From assembly GCF_004000765.1 (NCBI RefSeq), contig NZ_BILW01000050.1, positions 1 through 38,138 on the forward strand: a stretch of 38,138 bases of DNA, read 5' to 3'. Positions 7,218 through 14,891 of this stretch are shown here, piece after piece (the first letter of the stretch is position 1; the number at the start of each line of letters is the position of its first letter). The position numbers and the translations under genes are program-made. Source of the DNA: Paenibacillus chondroitinus NBRC 15376 (GTDB lineage Bacteria > Bacillota > Bacilli > Paenibacillales > NBRC-103111). The notes under the pieces were generated by a model, which was not told the DNA's origin, did no database searches, and was given only the letters and a program-made list of their open reading frames with translations.

Positions 7218-8237
7218 TTATTGATCCTCCATTTGAGCCGCCTTGATTCTTGGATCAACCAATCCATAAACAATTTCAATGATGAAATTCGCAAGCAGCA
7301 CGGTAGCGGCTATGAGCAGTGTGCACCCAGAAATGAGTGGGTAATCCAGCTGCCGTATGGCGGTAAACAACCAAGTACCGATCCCGGGATACGAAAATAC
7401 AATTTCACAGATTAAGGATCCACCGACCATCGTTCCTATAGACAGGGCAAGTCCAGTTATTTGGGGAAGCATGGCGTTCCGGAACACATACTTGGCGATC
7501 TTCGAATCACGGATCCCAAGCAGCTTACTATAGAGGACGTAGTCCGAATTCAGCTCGTATAGGGACATCTGCCTCATCCCTATGGCTTGGCCACCAATAG
7601 TTACTATAACAATGGAGAGAAACGGGAGCGTATGATGTCTTATGACCGAAATGAAAAAATCAAGACTGAGCTGTGGCATCATCTGGTAATCGTATCCACC
7701 TGCCAAGGGAAACCAGTGCAGTGTGAGTCCGAATATAAAAAGCATGATGATCGCGAGAGTAAAAAAAGGAATGGAGTTGACGAATAAAGCGGCTGGGAAA
7801 AGAACTTTGTCGAACACGCCTCTTTTATAGGCAGCCACTGCTCCGAGAATATTTCCCAGGATCCACCCGGTCAAAATAGCGGGCAGCTGCAATCCTATGG
7901 TCCAAGGAACCGCGGAAGCGAGAATATCCGTAACCTGCTTGGGGTACAGGCCGAACGAGGTTCCTAAGTTGCCTGTAAATAAATTTTTGATATAGATAAC
8001 AAACTGGGTCCCGATCGGCTTGTCAACGCCAAACTCTTTTGTAAAGGTTTCATATACTTTCTTGATCGAATCGCTGTCCGTCATCCCCTGTGTCATTTGG
8101 GCAGCAATCATGCTGATCGGGTTACCTTGGATTAGCCTCGGCAGAACAAAGTTTAACGTCACTGCTATAAGCAGGGTAAGAAAATACCAGAAGAACTTCT
8201 TGGTAAAATACTTCGCATAGGCATTCAAATTGTACAC
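7218..8237 (-). CDS. PepT-family ABC importer permease (OppB/DppB-like)
   Basis: The protein has up to 339 residues. It has the OppB layout: an N-terminal helix (FFWYFLTLLIAVTLNFVLPR), a large external loop with GNPI, then five more helices and the coupling loop YVLYSKLLGIRDSKIAKYVF. The first possible start is GTG at 8237, but AAGGGG is only 3 bases before it. TTG at 8228 (three codons in) has 10-base spacing and may be the true start. It lies directly downstream of a hairpin after the lipoprotein gene and 1 base before the next permease gene. Confidence 0.9.
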   Translation of the reverse strand: MYNLNAYAKYFTKKFFWYFLTLLIAVTLNFVLPRLIQGNPISMIAAQMTQGMTDSDSIKKVYETFTKEFGVDKPIGTQFVIYIKNLFTGNLGTSFGLYPKQVTDILASAVPWTIGLQLPAILTGWILGNILGAVAAYKRGVFDKVLFPAALFVNSIPFFTLAIIMLFIFGLTLHWFPLAGGYDYQMMPQLSLDFFISVIRHHTLPFLSIVIVTIGGQAIGMRQMSLYELNSDYVLYSKLLGIRDSKIAKYVFRNAMLPQITGLALSIGTMVGGSLICEIVFSYPGIGTWLFTAIRQLDYPLISGCTLLIAATVLLANFIIEIVYGLVDPRIKAAQMEDQ

Positions 8238-8273
8238 ACCCCTTGGGTAGCTGATTTAAGGTTGGAAAAAGAA

Positions 8274-8313
8274 GCCTATATTGGGGTCACATTCACATTT
8301 ACCCAATATAGGC
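8274..8313 (-). terminator. Hairpin between binding-protein and permease genes
   Basis: A perfect 12-bp stem (GCCTATATTGGG at 8274-8285, its complement at 8302-8313) has a 16-base loop and is followed on the minus strand by TTCTTTTTCC. It is a leaky terminator or mRNA-stabilising hairpin, a common way to make more binding protein than membrane parts. Confidence 0.75.
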
Positions 8314-8323
8314 CCCTATGGGA

Positions 8324-10150
8324 TCAGTTGTGAATCTGGAACAGGGATTTGAAGCCCGCCCCGTCAATCGTTATCTGCGGAGGAATGTTACTGCCATCGC
8401 TTTGTGCCGGGAATCCTTTCCAAACCGTTTCATTCACGGTGTGGAATACCCATGGTCTGTACATGAGCGGAATAGAAGGAACATCGGTAAGCCACATTTT
8501 GGTCAACTCCGTGTACATGGATTTCAATTGGGCTTCGTCGGAAACCGATGGGATTTTATCGATAATTTCATCAGCCTTCGCGTTCTTATATCTACCCCAG
8601 TTCCAGAAGGCCAATTCTCCCAGTGGAGCTACGCCTTTGGAGTACATAATCGCTCTGGCTCGGCTCCAAGGCTGGCTTGGGCTTACCGCACCGGCAGGCG
8701 TATTCATGATAATGTCGAATTTCCCCGTCTGCAGATCATTCGTCCAAACAGGTGCTTCCGGGAACTTAGTTCGGATTTCAATACCGATGGATTTAGCGCT
8801 TTGGGCGACAATCTCAAGCGATGCATTCCAGTCAGCCCATCCGTATGGACATTCCACTTCGTATGGCCCTAGTCTTGTTCCGTTCAGCACGCGTATACCG
8901 TCTGAACCCTTCTTCGCTCCGATCTTGTCGAGCAGGGCGTTAGCACCGGCCACATCCGTAGTCCACTGCAGCGGCTTGATAGCATTCTGATCCACATATT
9001 TAGCTTCCGCCGACGTGTTCAAAGTAAGGGATGGCTGCATTGGTGCCGAATATCCGCTCATGGCCAAGTCGGAAACCTTTTTATAATCGATGCTCATGGC
9101 AATGGCTCTTCTCACATCCGCATTATCGAGACCCTTCTTCGACATGTTAAAGAAGATAGAAGGCATAGAGCCGGGCAGATAGTACGGTGCTTCCTTCAAA
9201 TAAGTCCTGATCGGAGCGCCATCCTTCCACATATTCCAAACCTGCGGAATAAACTGTTGGGACACATCCACCTGATTACTTTTGAATGCAAGGTCTCCCG
9301 CGGTGTTGTCTTTATAAATAACATGGGTGATGTACTTAGGAGCAGGAAGCTTGCCGAACAAGGCTTTGCCCCAGTAGTTGTCGTCTCGAACGACGGTGAT
9401 CTTCTGATCGTTATAGAAATACATTTTGTAAGGACCTGTACCTACCGGATCGGCATTGATTTCCTTACGTAGGGTCGGCAGATCGTTGTTGGCCTTCTTC
9501 TCAAGCTCTTCCCAGATGTGCTTCGGAAGCATCGGAATCAGCTCTATGCTGTCGAGTACAGTAAGCTTGTTTGGCGTGGTTTTGTTCATTTTAATATTAA
9601 CGGTATTCGGTCCCTCCGCGACGACATCTTCAATGTAGGTCCAGAAGCTACTCCAGTTGATTTCATATTTTTTCCCTAATTTATAAGTGTAGACTACATC
9701 GTCCGCCGTAAAAGGCTTGCCGTCGCTCCATTTGGCGTCCTTGTTGAGTTCCACTTTTAAGGTCATGTCATCCGTCCACGAATATTTGGTTCCAAGTAAA
9801 GGTTCCAATTGTCCGTTCAACTGGTTAATCATGAACAGCGTTTCATAGACCAATTCCCTGGAGTTTCCATAGTTGATGGGAAAAGCCGGATTCCCGCTTA
9901 TCAAGTTGAAATTGGCAGGCGGTCCCCATTGTAAACCATTGATATACATGGTCTCGTTCCTGGGCGTTTCCTTAAGAGCCGTAGTCGTTGTCGGTGCAGC
10001 TGTCTGTCCTGCCGGCACCGTGGTCTCCGGTTTGGTGGTCTGATTGGTAGCCGTGGACGGTGGAGTCGGGGGTGCTTCACAGGCTGCCAAAAGTGTGGTG
10101 GCTACCATGGCAAGTCCACTAATTACGGTGACAAATTTTCTGTGTTTCAT
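8324..10150 (-). CDS. Family 5 extracellular solute-binding lipoprotein
   Basis: The protein has 608 residues. It has a lipoprotein signal peptide (MKHRKFVTVISGLAMVATTL then LLAAC, lipid-modified Cys at about 24) and a Thr/Pro-rich linker. An SBP_bac_5 fold follows, including the family hallmarks WSDGKPFTADDVVYTYKLG, VGTGPYKM, NPDVR-type NADVRRAIAMSIDYKKV and a long C-terminal lobe. ATG at 10150 has GGAGGG at 7 bases. It is first of five genes for an ABC importer. The family takes peptides, nickel chelates or plant oligosaccharides; its length and Paenibacillus-like host make peptides or oligosaccharides equally possible. No promoter with a clear regulator site was recognised upstream. Confidence 0.92.
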   Translation of the reverse strand: MKHRKFVTVISGLAMVATTLLAACEAPPTPPSTATNQTTKPETTVPAGQTAAPTTTTALKETPRNETMYINGLQWGPPANFNLISGNPAFPINYGNSRELVYETLFMINQLNGQLEPLLGTKYSWTDDMTLKVELNKDAKWSDGKPFTADDVVYTYKLGKKYEINWSSFWTYIEDVVAEGPNTVNIKMNKTTPNKLTVLDSIELIPMLPKHIWEELEKKANNDLPTLRKEINADPVGTGPYKMYFYNDQKITVVRDDNYWGKALFGKLPAPKYITHVIYKDNTAGDLAFKSNQVDVSQQFIPQVWNMWKDGAPIRTYLKEAPYYLPGSMPSIFFNMSKKGLDNADVRRAIAMSIDYKKVSDLAMSGYSAPMQPSLTLNTSAEAKYVDQNAIKPLQWTTDVAGANALLDKIGAKKGSDGIRVLNGTRLGPYEVECPYGWADWNASLEIVAQSAKSIGIEIRTKFPEAPVWTNDLQTGKFDIIMNTPAGAVSPSQPWSRARAIMYSKGVAPLGELAFWNWGRYKNAKADEIIDKIPSVSDEAQLKSMYTELTKMWLTDVPSIPLMYRPWVFHTVNETVWKGFPAQSDGSNIPPQITIDGAGFKSLFQIHN

Positions 10151-10279
10151 TTTCTAGCCCTCCATTCAAACAGTTGGACTTCGTAAAAGTTTTATTTCTA
10201 TGTAAGCGGTTTCTCTAGTAGCCTATGACGAATTTGTTCCTGTTATTACCAATCGGATGGTTCAAGCAAAATAAAAATA

Positions 10280-10303
10280 GGATACTGGAAATCTCCAGTA
10301 TCC
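10280..10303 (-). terminator. Intrinsic terminator, minus strand
   Basis: GGATACTGG (10280-10288) pairs with CCAGTATCC (10295-10303) over a 6-base loop. The minus strand continues CTATTTTTATTTTG. It lies downstream of the small-ORF cluster at 10357-10863 and upstream of the transporter operon. Confidence 0.75.
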
Positions 10304-10356
10304 CTACTTGTTATCACAACTATAGTTGTCGTCCGGAAAGTAAGCTTATAGACACC

Positions 10357-10482
10357 TTAGACCTCAATTTCATCAAGCATTCCAAACTCATTTTTATCCA
10401 GTAGAATTTCATAAGCCAAGTATCCATTGGTTTCTATATGTTGAATTGGAACGACCATTATTGGTTCCTGTGACACTCCGCT
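10357..10482 (-). pseudogene. In-frame continuation past an amber codon
   Basis: The frame of the gene at 10483-10746 continues after its TAG without another stop for 41 codons: SGVSQEPIMVVPIQHIETNG then YLAYEILLDKNEFGMLDEIE. The total would be 129 residues. The continuation looks like real protein. Either a nonsense mutation truncated one gene, or a second small gene starts inside it; no ribosome site is visible before its ATG. The terminator at 10280 lies 54 bases downstream of this second stop. Confidence 0.45.
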
Positions 10483-10746
10483 CTAATAATTTATGATGAT
10501 AATCAAAAAAGCCATAATATAAGCGGCTTGTAATGGGATAATATTCTTATCCATAGCAACAAGAGGTCCAGCGGTGTCTGCGCCTCTGTAATAATGACTG
10601 AGTTCATAAAAGTAATTGCCCTCCAGATTTTTAAGAAGGTGAATTCCAATATATATGCCATCTATTCTTGCTTTTAAACATTGGACGACCTCATGAACGG
10701 ATTCAATATCTGCATGGACATTCTCGAGCTCAGCTAAATTTGACAT
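10483..10746 (-). CDS. Unrecognised small protein (possibly truncated)
   Basis: The protein has 87 residues from ATG at 10746, with GGAGG 8 bases upstream, a convincing ribosome site. The N-terminal part is acidic and helical (MSNLAELENVHADIESVHEV). The middle part contains GIYIGIHLLKN and HYYRGADTAGPL. The end, AAYIMAFLIIIINY, is hydrophobic and could be a membrane segment. It follows a 37-codon ORF by 3 bases, so the two are probably one transcript. It ends in TAG and the same frame stays open for 41 codons more. I cannot assign a family. Confidence 0.5.
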   Translation of the reverse strand: MSNLAELENVHADIESVHEVVQCLKARIDGIYIGIHLLKNLEGNYFYELSHYYRGADTAGPLVAMDKNIIPLQAAYIMAFLIIIINY

Positions 10747-10749
10747 GCT

Positions 10750-10863
10750 TTATGCCTCCACGTCATCGCCGATCTTCGTATTTTCGTTTATCGGAGGGAC
10801 GTTCGCAGACCGATGGAGGCCGAAAAGGACAATGGTGTGGTACGAAAGTGTAGTTCTATCCAT
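10750..10863 (-). CDS. Unrecognised 37-residue ORF
   Basis: ATG at 10863 has AGGTGGG six bases upstream. The peptide starts MDRTTLSYHTIVLFGLHRSA and ends NENTKIGDDVEA. Its stop is 3 bases before the next ATG, and the next gene's GGAGG lies inside this ORF, which suggests translational coupling. No known family is recognised and no signal peptide is evident. An AT-rich stretch with TAAAAT upstream may hold the promoter. Confidence 0.4.
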   Translation of the reverse strand: MDRTTLSYHTIVLFGLHRSANVPPINENTKIGDDVEA

Positions 10864-10908
10864 AATACACCCACCTAAAAATTTTCTTTATTTTACCATA
10901 ACACTTAC

Positions 10909-11112
10909 TTAGTAAATACTCAGGTACCCGGAAATACAGGTAGCCAGTCCCGCATATTGTAGATACAATCCCGGCAGGTTAAAATGGAAATAGACCAGAA
11001 CATTAAAAAGTAGTTTCTGGGCTATTTGAGGTCCTGCTATAAATATAGAAACGTTATCCAGACTATGATCTATTTTTACACGTATCTCGGCTGTACCCGT
11101 TATACTGTCCAT
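10909..11112 (-). CDS. Hypothetical 67-residue ORF, weakly supported
   Basis: The frame opens at ATG 11112 and reads MDSITGTAEIRVKIDHSLDN, then FIAGPQIAQKLLFNVLVYFH, ending in GYLSIY. No good ribosome site precedes it (ATTCTGACAA). The amphipathic pattern resembles coding sequence, and it lies upstream of two better-supported small ORFs on the same strand. It could be a remnant. Family unknown. Confidence 0.3.
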   Translation of the reverse strand: MDSITGTAEIRVKIDHSLDNVSIFIAGPQIAQKLLFNVLVYFHFNLPGLYLQYAGLATCISGYLSIY

Positions 11113-11267
11113 TTGTCAGAATGTATCCATTTTTAAACAAAATTTCAATTCCGCGATATTCAATCATTCATTTTCTCCCATATCAAAATCAATACACTTC
11201 GTCCCTTTTTACAGTTGATTAGTAAATCTGGTTCTATATCACTATTCCCTTGTCATTAAACTAATCT

Positions 11268-11380
11268 GCCCGTTAGTTGCGCGACAAACACAAGACATCT
11301 GTATCAAACTCCTTATTTTGTGAAGAAGAACAAGGAGCTGCCGTGGCAGCTCCTTGTTTGGATTAAGCTAATTTAAACTA
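11268..11380. repeat. Dispersed hairpin repeat, copy 2
   Basis: The unit has a CTGCCCGTTAGTTGCGC flank, then a perfect 14-bp hairpin (AACAAGGAGCTGCC at 11329-11342, its complement at 11345-11358, loop GT), then GGATTAAGCTAATTTAAAC. On the minus strand the hairpin is followed by TTCTTCTTC and can act as a terminator. Confidence 0.6.
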
Positions 11381-11481
11381 ACAGCGGCGTTCATATGCTT
11401 ACTCAGCCAATTGCCGCTACGCATAAACTGAGCGGAAATTTCATCAAGCATTTTACCATCCGCAAGTAAAGTGTAGATAAT
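11368..11481 (-). pseudogene. Gene fragment, unrecognised C-terminus
   Basis: The minus strand reads IIYTLLADGKMLDEISAQFM then RSGNWLSKHMNAAVSLN and a TAG at 11368-11370, next to the hairpin of repeat copy 2. The composition is protein-like, but there is no start codon with a ribosome site. It could be the end of a regulator-like protein; not assignable. The rest of 11113-11540 is AT-rich and shows nothing else. Confidence 0.3.
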
Positions 11482-11540
11482 ATTTATAATCATGATTATA
11501 GTAAAACATTGTAGACCAAAGAAAATGCTTATTAATTACA

Positions 11541-12185
11541 TTACTTACTCGCAATTAAAATTGTTGTATTTTCCTTTCTCCATACTTTTTCAACTTTATT
11601 GAAGCCTGCTGTAAGCAACATTTTTATTTGATTATCAACTGTACAAGGTGTATCAAAATGATAAAATTCCCCTTCTGATATTCCCTGTTCTAAACGTATT
11701 CTGCGATTTTCGTCAAAAAGTTTATCTTCTTCAAATTGGTCAATTACCATATAATCACACTCTATATATTGCCCTTGATGAGTTAACGCATTACAAATAT
11801 TCCTATATAGTTTTGTTTTTTCTTCATGTGAAAAATGGTGCATTGTTTGAAAAGAAATTGCTACATCAAAAAGTGATTGTCCAAAGTCATAATCTAAATA
11901 ACTTGCATTAATTAATTTTAAGTGCTTGTTTGGATGTTTCTCCTTCAACTTATCAAGCATTGCTTTTGTTAAATCAATACCAGTAACGCTAATTAGAGGA
12001 TTAATTTTAAAGATTTCGTCGAGTTCAAGACCTGTTCCACAGCCTAAATCCAATAGTGTATCTACATTTTGCGGAATAAGTTGTGCTATTTTTTCGTATC
12101 CCTCTTTACCCCCATTGCTTAGCATATGACTATCGTATGTTTCGACTCTGGCTGTGAAAAAGTCGCTCATTTTTTCTAAATTCAT
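11541..12185 (-). CDS. Class I SAM-dependent methyltransferase
   Basis: The protein has 214 residues from ATG at 12185, chosen because GGAGG lies 7 bases upstream; the frame is open seven codons further. Motif I is LLDLGCGTGLELDEI (about 45-59), then the acidic motif II in VTGIDLTKAMLDKL, motif post-I/III in INASYLDYDF and DVAISFQTMHHFSHEEK. The fold is typical of small-molecule methyltransferases. The substrate cannot be predicted. The gene is more AT-rich than the transporter region and is flanked by repeat copies and gene fragments, which suggests transfer. It appears monocistronic. Confidence 0.88.
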   Translation of the reverse strand: MNLEKMSDFFTARVETYDSHMLSNGGKEGYEKIAQLIPQNVDTLLDLGCGTGLELDEIFKINPLISVTGIDLTKAMLDKLKEKHPNKHLKLINASYLDYDFGQSLFDVAISFQTMHHFSHEEKTKLYRNICNALTHQGQYIECDYMVIDQFEEDKLFDENRRIRLEQGISEGEFYHFDTPCTVDNQIKMLLTAGFNKVEKVWRKENTTILIASK

Positions 12186-12390
12186 AATTTTTCCTCCTTT
12201 TTTCATTCATTAAATTTTAAATCCGATTACACATTGAACGAAGAAAAGTATTTCAAAGTACAATGTACGTTGCTATTTATTAATCATTGGATTCACCTTT
12301 TATTGCATCTTGTACTAAATCTGTATTTTGGAAGTTCATCGCAATAATTTCACCCTCTTGTTATTACCATTAAATTCCATATCCTTACTT
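12186..12390. other. Intergenic stretch upstream of the methyltransferase
   Basis: No intact gene is seen. A minus-strand stretch at 12280-12355 reads EGEIIAMNFQNTDLVQDAIK then GESND and a stop, which could be the tail of a lost gene. A short palindrome TACATTGTAC-like element lies near 12260-12270 (reads GTACAATGTAC on the plus strand) and could be a regulator site for the methyltransferase. Confidence 0.35.
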
Positions 12391-12480
12391 GATTATCCTG
12401 CCTTATTTCAATAAACAGGGAGCAGATGCCAATCGCGGCGACCTACTCCCTGTTTTTAATCTATCGTTCTCGTTAGCGTA
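12391..12480. repeat. Dispersed hairpin repeat, copy 3
   Basis: The left arm GATTATCCTGCCTTATTTCA is followed by a stem of ACAGGGAG with CTCCCTGT (about 12415-12453), then TTTTTAATCTATCG and TTCTCGTTAGCGTAAT. It is the most complete copy and serves as the reference unit. It may terminate the cysteine hydrolase transcript. Confidence 0.65.
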
Positions 12481-12505
12481 ATTTACGTTCATTTTAATTT
12501 TCATC

Positions 12506-13006
12506 TTATATGAACTCTAGATATCTATGACTCCACATATTTTCATAGAAATTAATAGTCTCTTCAGCAGACATAAATGGGTTATTTAATGTGGAGGTAG
12601 CGTTTCTTACCATAAGGTTTTTGTAACCGAGTCCATGAGCGAATTTAATAGTAGCATCCATACAGTATTCAGTTTGGGCACCGCAAAACTCTATACTGCT
12701 TACATTTAATTGATCTAAATTTTCTTTTAAGCTCGTTTTGTAGAATGAATTTGCATGTATTTTTTTTATTAAAAAGTCCTGCGCTTGAACATCAAGTTTT
12801 GCATTAATAGCCCAAAGTTCCTCTCCAGGTACTAATTCCTCATCACAGTGTTGAACAAAAATAATTTGTTTATCCAGCTTTCTGTATAAGAGAATTCTTT
12901 CATTTACTTTAGCTAGCAATTTTTCCAATTCAAATAAATGCTCTTTATCGTAACATACACCATTTTGCAAATCGATAACTAATAAAACATCTGCACAATT
13001 CCCCAT
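12506..13006 (-). CDS. Isochorismatase-family cysteine hydrolase
   Basis: The protein has 166 residues from ATG at 13006, where GAGGTGGGA gives about 5-base spacing; ATG 13009 and GTG 13015 are nearer the site and less likely. The catalytic triad of the family is visible: Asp in DVLLVIDLQNG, Lys in FLIKKIHANSFYKT and Cys in CGAQTEYCMDATI, the nucleophile. A cis-peptide region precedes it (SIEFCGAQ). Members hydrolyse amides or vinyl ethers such as nicotinamide or isochorismate, and specificity is not evident. It is divergent from the alpha/beta hydrolase at 13220. Confidence 0.88.
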   Translation of the reverse strand: MGNCADVLLVIDLQNGVCYDKEHLFELEKLLAKVNERILLYRKLDKQIIFVQHCDEELVPGEELWAINAKLDVQAQDFLIKKIHANSFYKTSLKENLDQLNVSSIEFCGAQTEYCMDATIKFAHGLGYKNLMVRNATSTLNNPFMSAEETINFYENMWSHRYLEFI

Positions 13007-13219
13007 CATTCCCACCTCATAACTTAACTTAAACTTATATTTTATTGTATCATTTTTTTGAACTAAACAGCCCTTAAATTAAACAAGCAGCAATATCCAT
13101 CCGTAAAAAGGTGAAGCACCTCCTTCGTCAGCAAGAATTATGGTCTTGTTAAGGTCACGTTTTGGGCGCATGTCGCGTATTCTATCGGGAAAGGATTATG
13201 ATTCGTGGAGGCATAGACA

Positions 13220-14008
13220 GTGGGATATTACGTAACGGTAGAGCCAGGTGTAAAGCTCTACGTAGAGGACATCAACCCGGAAGGAAGCAAGACGATCGTG
13301 TTTCTTCATGGCTGGCCGTTCAGCCATGACCAGTTCGAGTATCAGTTCAATGTTCTGCCGAGCGCAGGATTTCGGTGCATCGGTATCGACTGGCGCGGTT
13401 TCGGTAAGTCAGATCGTCCCTATAGCGGTTATACTCTAGAGCGGCTTGCGGACGATATCCGCATAGTTGTTGACACGTTACAGTTGAAAGATTTCGTGCT
13501 CGCCGGACATTCAACCGGAGGTGCAATAGCTATCAAATACGTGGTGCGTTACAATGGCGGAGGCGTATCCAAGCTCGTGCTAATAGACGCGGCAGCGCCA
13601 AGGGGCTTTACTAAGGAGACTGCAGCGCAGTTGCTAAAACAAACATTGAACGACCGGGCAAATATGATGCACGGCGTAACTGACATTTTCTTCTTCCAGT
13701 ACATCACCAAGCCACTCTCGGACTGGTTTAATCAGATGGGTATGCAAGCTGCCGGTTGGTCAACGGCCGCGATCATCATCATGCTGCGCGACTTCGATCT
13801 GAATGCCGACCTGCCTAGCATCCATGTGCCGGCACTGATCGTGCATGGCATTCACGACAAGGTAATTCCTTTCAGCCAGGCAGAAGAGATGCATCGAAAA
13901 ATCCCCCTTTCACGGCTCGTGCCGTTCATGTACAGCGGCCACGGTTCGTTCTACGAAGAGCGCGACAAGTTGAATGAGTTACTTTGTGAATTCACTGTAA
14001 TGAACTAA
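13220..14008 (+). CDS. Alpha/beta hydrolase (haloperoxidase-like)
   Basis: The protein has 262 residues from GTG at 13220, supported by GGAGG 8 bases upstream. The oxyanion-hole HGWP is at about 30-33, DWRGFGKSDRP at about 57-67, the nucleophile elbow GHSTGG at about 95-100 (Ser nucleophile), the acid in VHGIHDKVIP and the general base His in YSGHGSFYEERDKL. This pattern matches non-haem chloroperoxidase/esterase-like hydrolases. It is a soluble cytoplasmic enzyme without a signal peptide. The substrate is unknown. It stands alone, transcribed away from the cysteine hydrolase, and is more GC-rich than its neighbours. Confidence 0.9.
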   Translation: MGYYVTVEPGVKLYVEDINPEGSKTIVFLHGWPFSHDQFEYQFNVLPSAGFRCIGIDWRGFGKSDRPYSGYTLERLADDIRIVVDTLQLKDFVLAGHSTGGAIAIKYVVRYNGGGVSKLVLIDAAAPRGFTKETAAQLLKQTLNDRANMMHGVTDIFFFQYITKPLSDWFNQMGMQAAGWSTAAIIIMLRDFDLNADLPSIHVPALIVHGIHDKVIPFSQAEEMHRKIPLSRLVPFMYSGHGSFYEERDKLNELLCEFTVMN

Positions 14009-14110
14009 ATGAAGAAAACGGCAACCTTTTTTGTAAGATACTCACAATCGCCTCAGATAATATGTAGTAATTCATCGGACATTTATTAATCATTTAAATA
14101 AGATAATTGC

Positions 14111-14195
14111 CGCCATCCTGCCCTGCTTCAATAAATATGGCATCCTCCGACAGGCTGCCTTTTAAGTTGTGTTCAACTATCGTTCCTCGTCGTAT
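14111..14195. repeat. Dispersed hairpin repeat, copy 4
   Basis: CGCCATCCTGCCCTGCTTCA and ATAAA match the left arm of copy 3, and GTTCAACTATCGTTCCTCGT matches the right arm. The central stem has decayed (GGCATCC...GACAGGCTGCC). Confidence 0.55.
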
Positions 14196-14350
14196 TATGA
14201 GGTCAGCCAGTTTTACTGGTTGATCTCTTTTGGTTTAAGTGGGTGGAATTAGGATCTTCCGCTGGAAGGATATTCATCTTTTCACCTCAGATGTCAATCC
14301 ATCACCATTCTCGCCTAACCAGATAGAAGCCAAAAGTAAAACTGCGCCAA
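14196..14350. other. Non-coding stretch
   Basis: Nothing recognisable is seen apart from short imperfect palindromes (for example GATCTTCCGCTGGAAGGATA at about 14251-14270). It links repeat copy 4 with the decayed EamA/LysR pair. Confidence 0.3.
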
Positions 14351-14503
14351 TTAAAACTTAAGAGGGCTATACTTTGGCCCTTTCAGTGTTTTCATACCAG
14401 AAAAAAACAAATAAAAACCCAGTGTTGAACTGGATACAAATTTATTGGCCAATGTCAAAACGGCATAAAAACCAGCTGCAATTAGTCCATAGCCAATGCC
14501 GAG
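14351..14503 (-). pseudogene. EamA-type transporter fragment
   Basis: The minus strand reads GIGYGLIAAGFYAVLTLANK, then FVSSSTLGFYLFFSGMKT and a stop at 14351-14353. The first part resembles the start of the second EamA/DMT repeat (YGLxAAxxYAxLxLxNKF). It is only about 50 residues long and has no start. EamA transporters are often divergent from a LysR regulator, and a LysR remnant lies just to the right, which supports the call. Confidence 0.4.
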
Positions 14504-14524
14504 TAGATGATGTCCTGTCGTTTC

Positions 14525-14767
14525 CATACTTCCATTTAAATTACGCCATCATGTCGATGGTAGAAAGCGGTCTGGGTATTAGCATATTACCAGAGCTGAT
14601 TTTGAAGCGAATTCCCTATCGAATTATTGTGAAGGAGCTCGAAGTCCCGGCATACCGCAAGATTGGGCAAGATTGGGCTTGCAATGAAGGATAAAGAATA
14701 CGCTTCACTCACAGTCAAGAGGTTCTTAGAATACATGCAATCCAGGGTTATTTCTTCTAACAACTAA
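14525..14767 (+). pseudogene. LysR-family regulator, C-terminal remnant
   Basis: The plus strand reads FPYFHLNYAIMSMVESGLGI, SILPELILKRIPYRIIVKEL and EVPAYRKIG, a typical LysR effector-domain C-terminus. A tandem 10-bp duplication (AAGATTGGGC at 14659-14668 and 14669-14678) then shifts the frame. The correct continuation is GLAMKDKEYASLTVKRFLEY then MQSRV to TAA at 14765-14767. The DNA-binding domain and most of the effector domain are missing, so it cannot function. Confidence 0.8.
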
Positions 14768-14816
14768 TCATTATTACGCTAATGCGTTAGTTAAACAGAT
14801 AGGGAAATCATCCTAA

Positions 14817-14855
14817 ATACTTAAAGATACTTAATAATAACTTTAATATACTTAA
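14817..14855 (+). promoter_or_regulatory. Phased ATACTTAA repeats, candidate DeoR operator
   Basis: The octamer ATACTTAA occurs at 14817-14824, 14827-14834 and 14848-14855, spaced 10 and 21 bases, i.e. on one helix face. TATGAT at 14860-14865 could be the -10 box. The site lies just upstream of the DeoR-type gene and fits autoregulation. Inferred from pattern only. Confidence 0.5.
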
Positions 14856-14891
14856 TATTTATGATAAACTTACTTACAAGAGGTGATGATA

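Noticed and set aside
8318..8990. Two long plus-strand ORFs (184 and 213 codons)
   Set aside because: Both are antisense to the binding-protein gene, whose family motifs are clear on the other strand.
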